Assembly (NCBI GenBank): GCA_030141605.1
Contig: JAQGDQ010000153.1
Location: 124,001-188,000, forward strand
Reading direction: 5' to 3'
From: Tubiluchus corallicola
Taxonomy: Eukaryota; Priapulida; Priapulimorpha; Priapulimorphida; Tubiluchidae
DNA length: 64,000 bases
In this document: one piece after another, positions 63,742 to 64,000 of the stretch
Layout: each line of letters opens with the position of its first letter
Numbering within the stretch: position 1 is the first letter of the stretch
Notes under the pieces: model-generated
What the model was told of the DNA's origin: nothing
The model's database searches: none
Seen by the model: only the letters and a program-made list of their open reading frames with translations
Translations under genes and position numbers: made by a program

Positions 63742-64000
63742 TGTGAGAGACTACTACTTCATGATGCCCAAAGTCAAAAATTCATGTTTGAGTAGCTTTA
63801 TTACGTTTTATCTGTAAAAAAATATAACAAAATATAACAAACTAATTTGAGCCAAAAAGAAAACAAAGAAATTAATAATAAAGTGAGACTGAATAATCAA
63901 AATAAACTTACATCATGGCTCTACTACTCTTGACAAATAAATGGTTTAACTGAGACAAAACAACAACAACAACTCTCTTAGCCAAGAACAGACTGCCAAC
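63742..64000 (-). repeat. 5' LTR of the BEL/Pao element (cut by the window edge)
   Basis: Begins TGTGAGAGACTACTACTTCA and matches 58034 onward almost base for base to the end of the window. About 142 bp should remain outside. On the minus strand this is the promoter LTR. Confidence 0.88.

Larger units (their letters stand above)
58034..64000 (-). mobile_element. BEL/Pao LTR retrotransposon carrying a captured glycogenin domain
   Basis: Left LTR 58034-58434 and right LTR 63742 to beyond the edge are direct repeats. Inside, on the minus strand, are gag (SAP/coiled coil, glycogenin GT8, DUF1759, zinc knuckles), a DUF1758 protease, a Pao-type reverse transcriptase with YIDD, and parts of integrase plus DUF5641. 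The element is broken: frame changes near 63,000, 61,010, 60,130 and 58,807, stops at 62705, 60951 and 60822, and an internal loss near 59,205 that removes RNase H and the first part of integrase. So it cannot move by itself. The inserted glycogenin is not part of known BEL/Pao layouts. Family assignment is secure from gag, protease and RT motifs. Confidence 0.92.

Overview
The window is nuclear DNA of an AT-rich invertebrate animal. Its genes have many short exons with GT-AG splice sites, long introns, microsatellites, small inverted-repeat transposons and retroelements. The tropomyosin at the left end has animal exon boundaries. Its C-terminal half reads most like protostome, probably spiralian, tropomyosins; that placement rests on family knowledge and is tentative.

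Layout. (1) About 600-23,500, minus strand: a complete tropomyosin gene. Exon lengths 114, 126, 134, 118, 71, 76, 63 and 70 nt plus a terminal exon match the classical tropomyosin plan, and phases agree throughout. It has three alternative N-terminal exons (1a+2, 1c, 1b), four tandem mutually exclusive versions of exon 4 and two of exon 5. (2) 23,500-28,600: no gene seen. (3) 28,614-30,650, minus: TAF5, the WD40 subunit of TFIID, with an intronless coding region. (4) 30,700-38,300: mostly repeats, including several inverted-repeat elements and a TATC microsatellite. (5) 38,340-58,028, plus: an NSD-family histone H3K36 methyltransferase. I could trace 20 exons with consistent phase, giving about 1,349 residues in the order PWWP, PHD cluster, PWWP, AWS, SET, post-SET, PHD/C5HCH. 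One intron carries an endonuclease-only LINE-like ORF. (6) 58,034 to beyond the right edge, minus: a BEL/Pao LTR retrotransposon inserted just after the likely NSD stop codon.

The most unusual object is inside that retrotransposon. Its gag region carries an intronless glycogenin (GT8 glycosyltransferase) catalytic domain, between an N-terminal SAP/coiled-coil segment and the usual DUF1759 gag and zinc knuckles. The element is broken in several places, yet its LTRs are almost identical over the visible part. This suggests a young insertion of a lineage that already carried the captured gene and perhaps some of the breaks.

The three host genes are unrelated: a cytoskeletal regulator, a basal transcription factor and a chromatin writer. 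They appear to be chance neighbours rather than a functional cluster. Exon coordinates were derived by hand from splice signals, phase and homology recognition; no transcript data were available.
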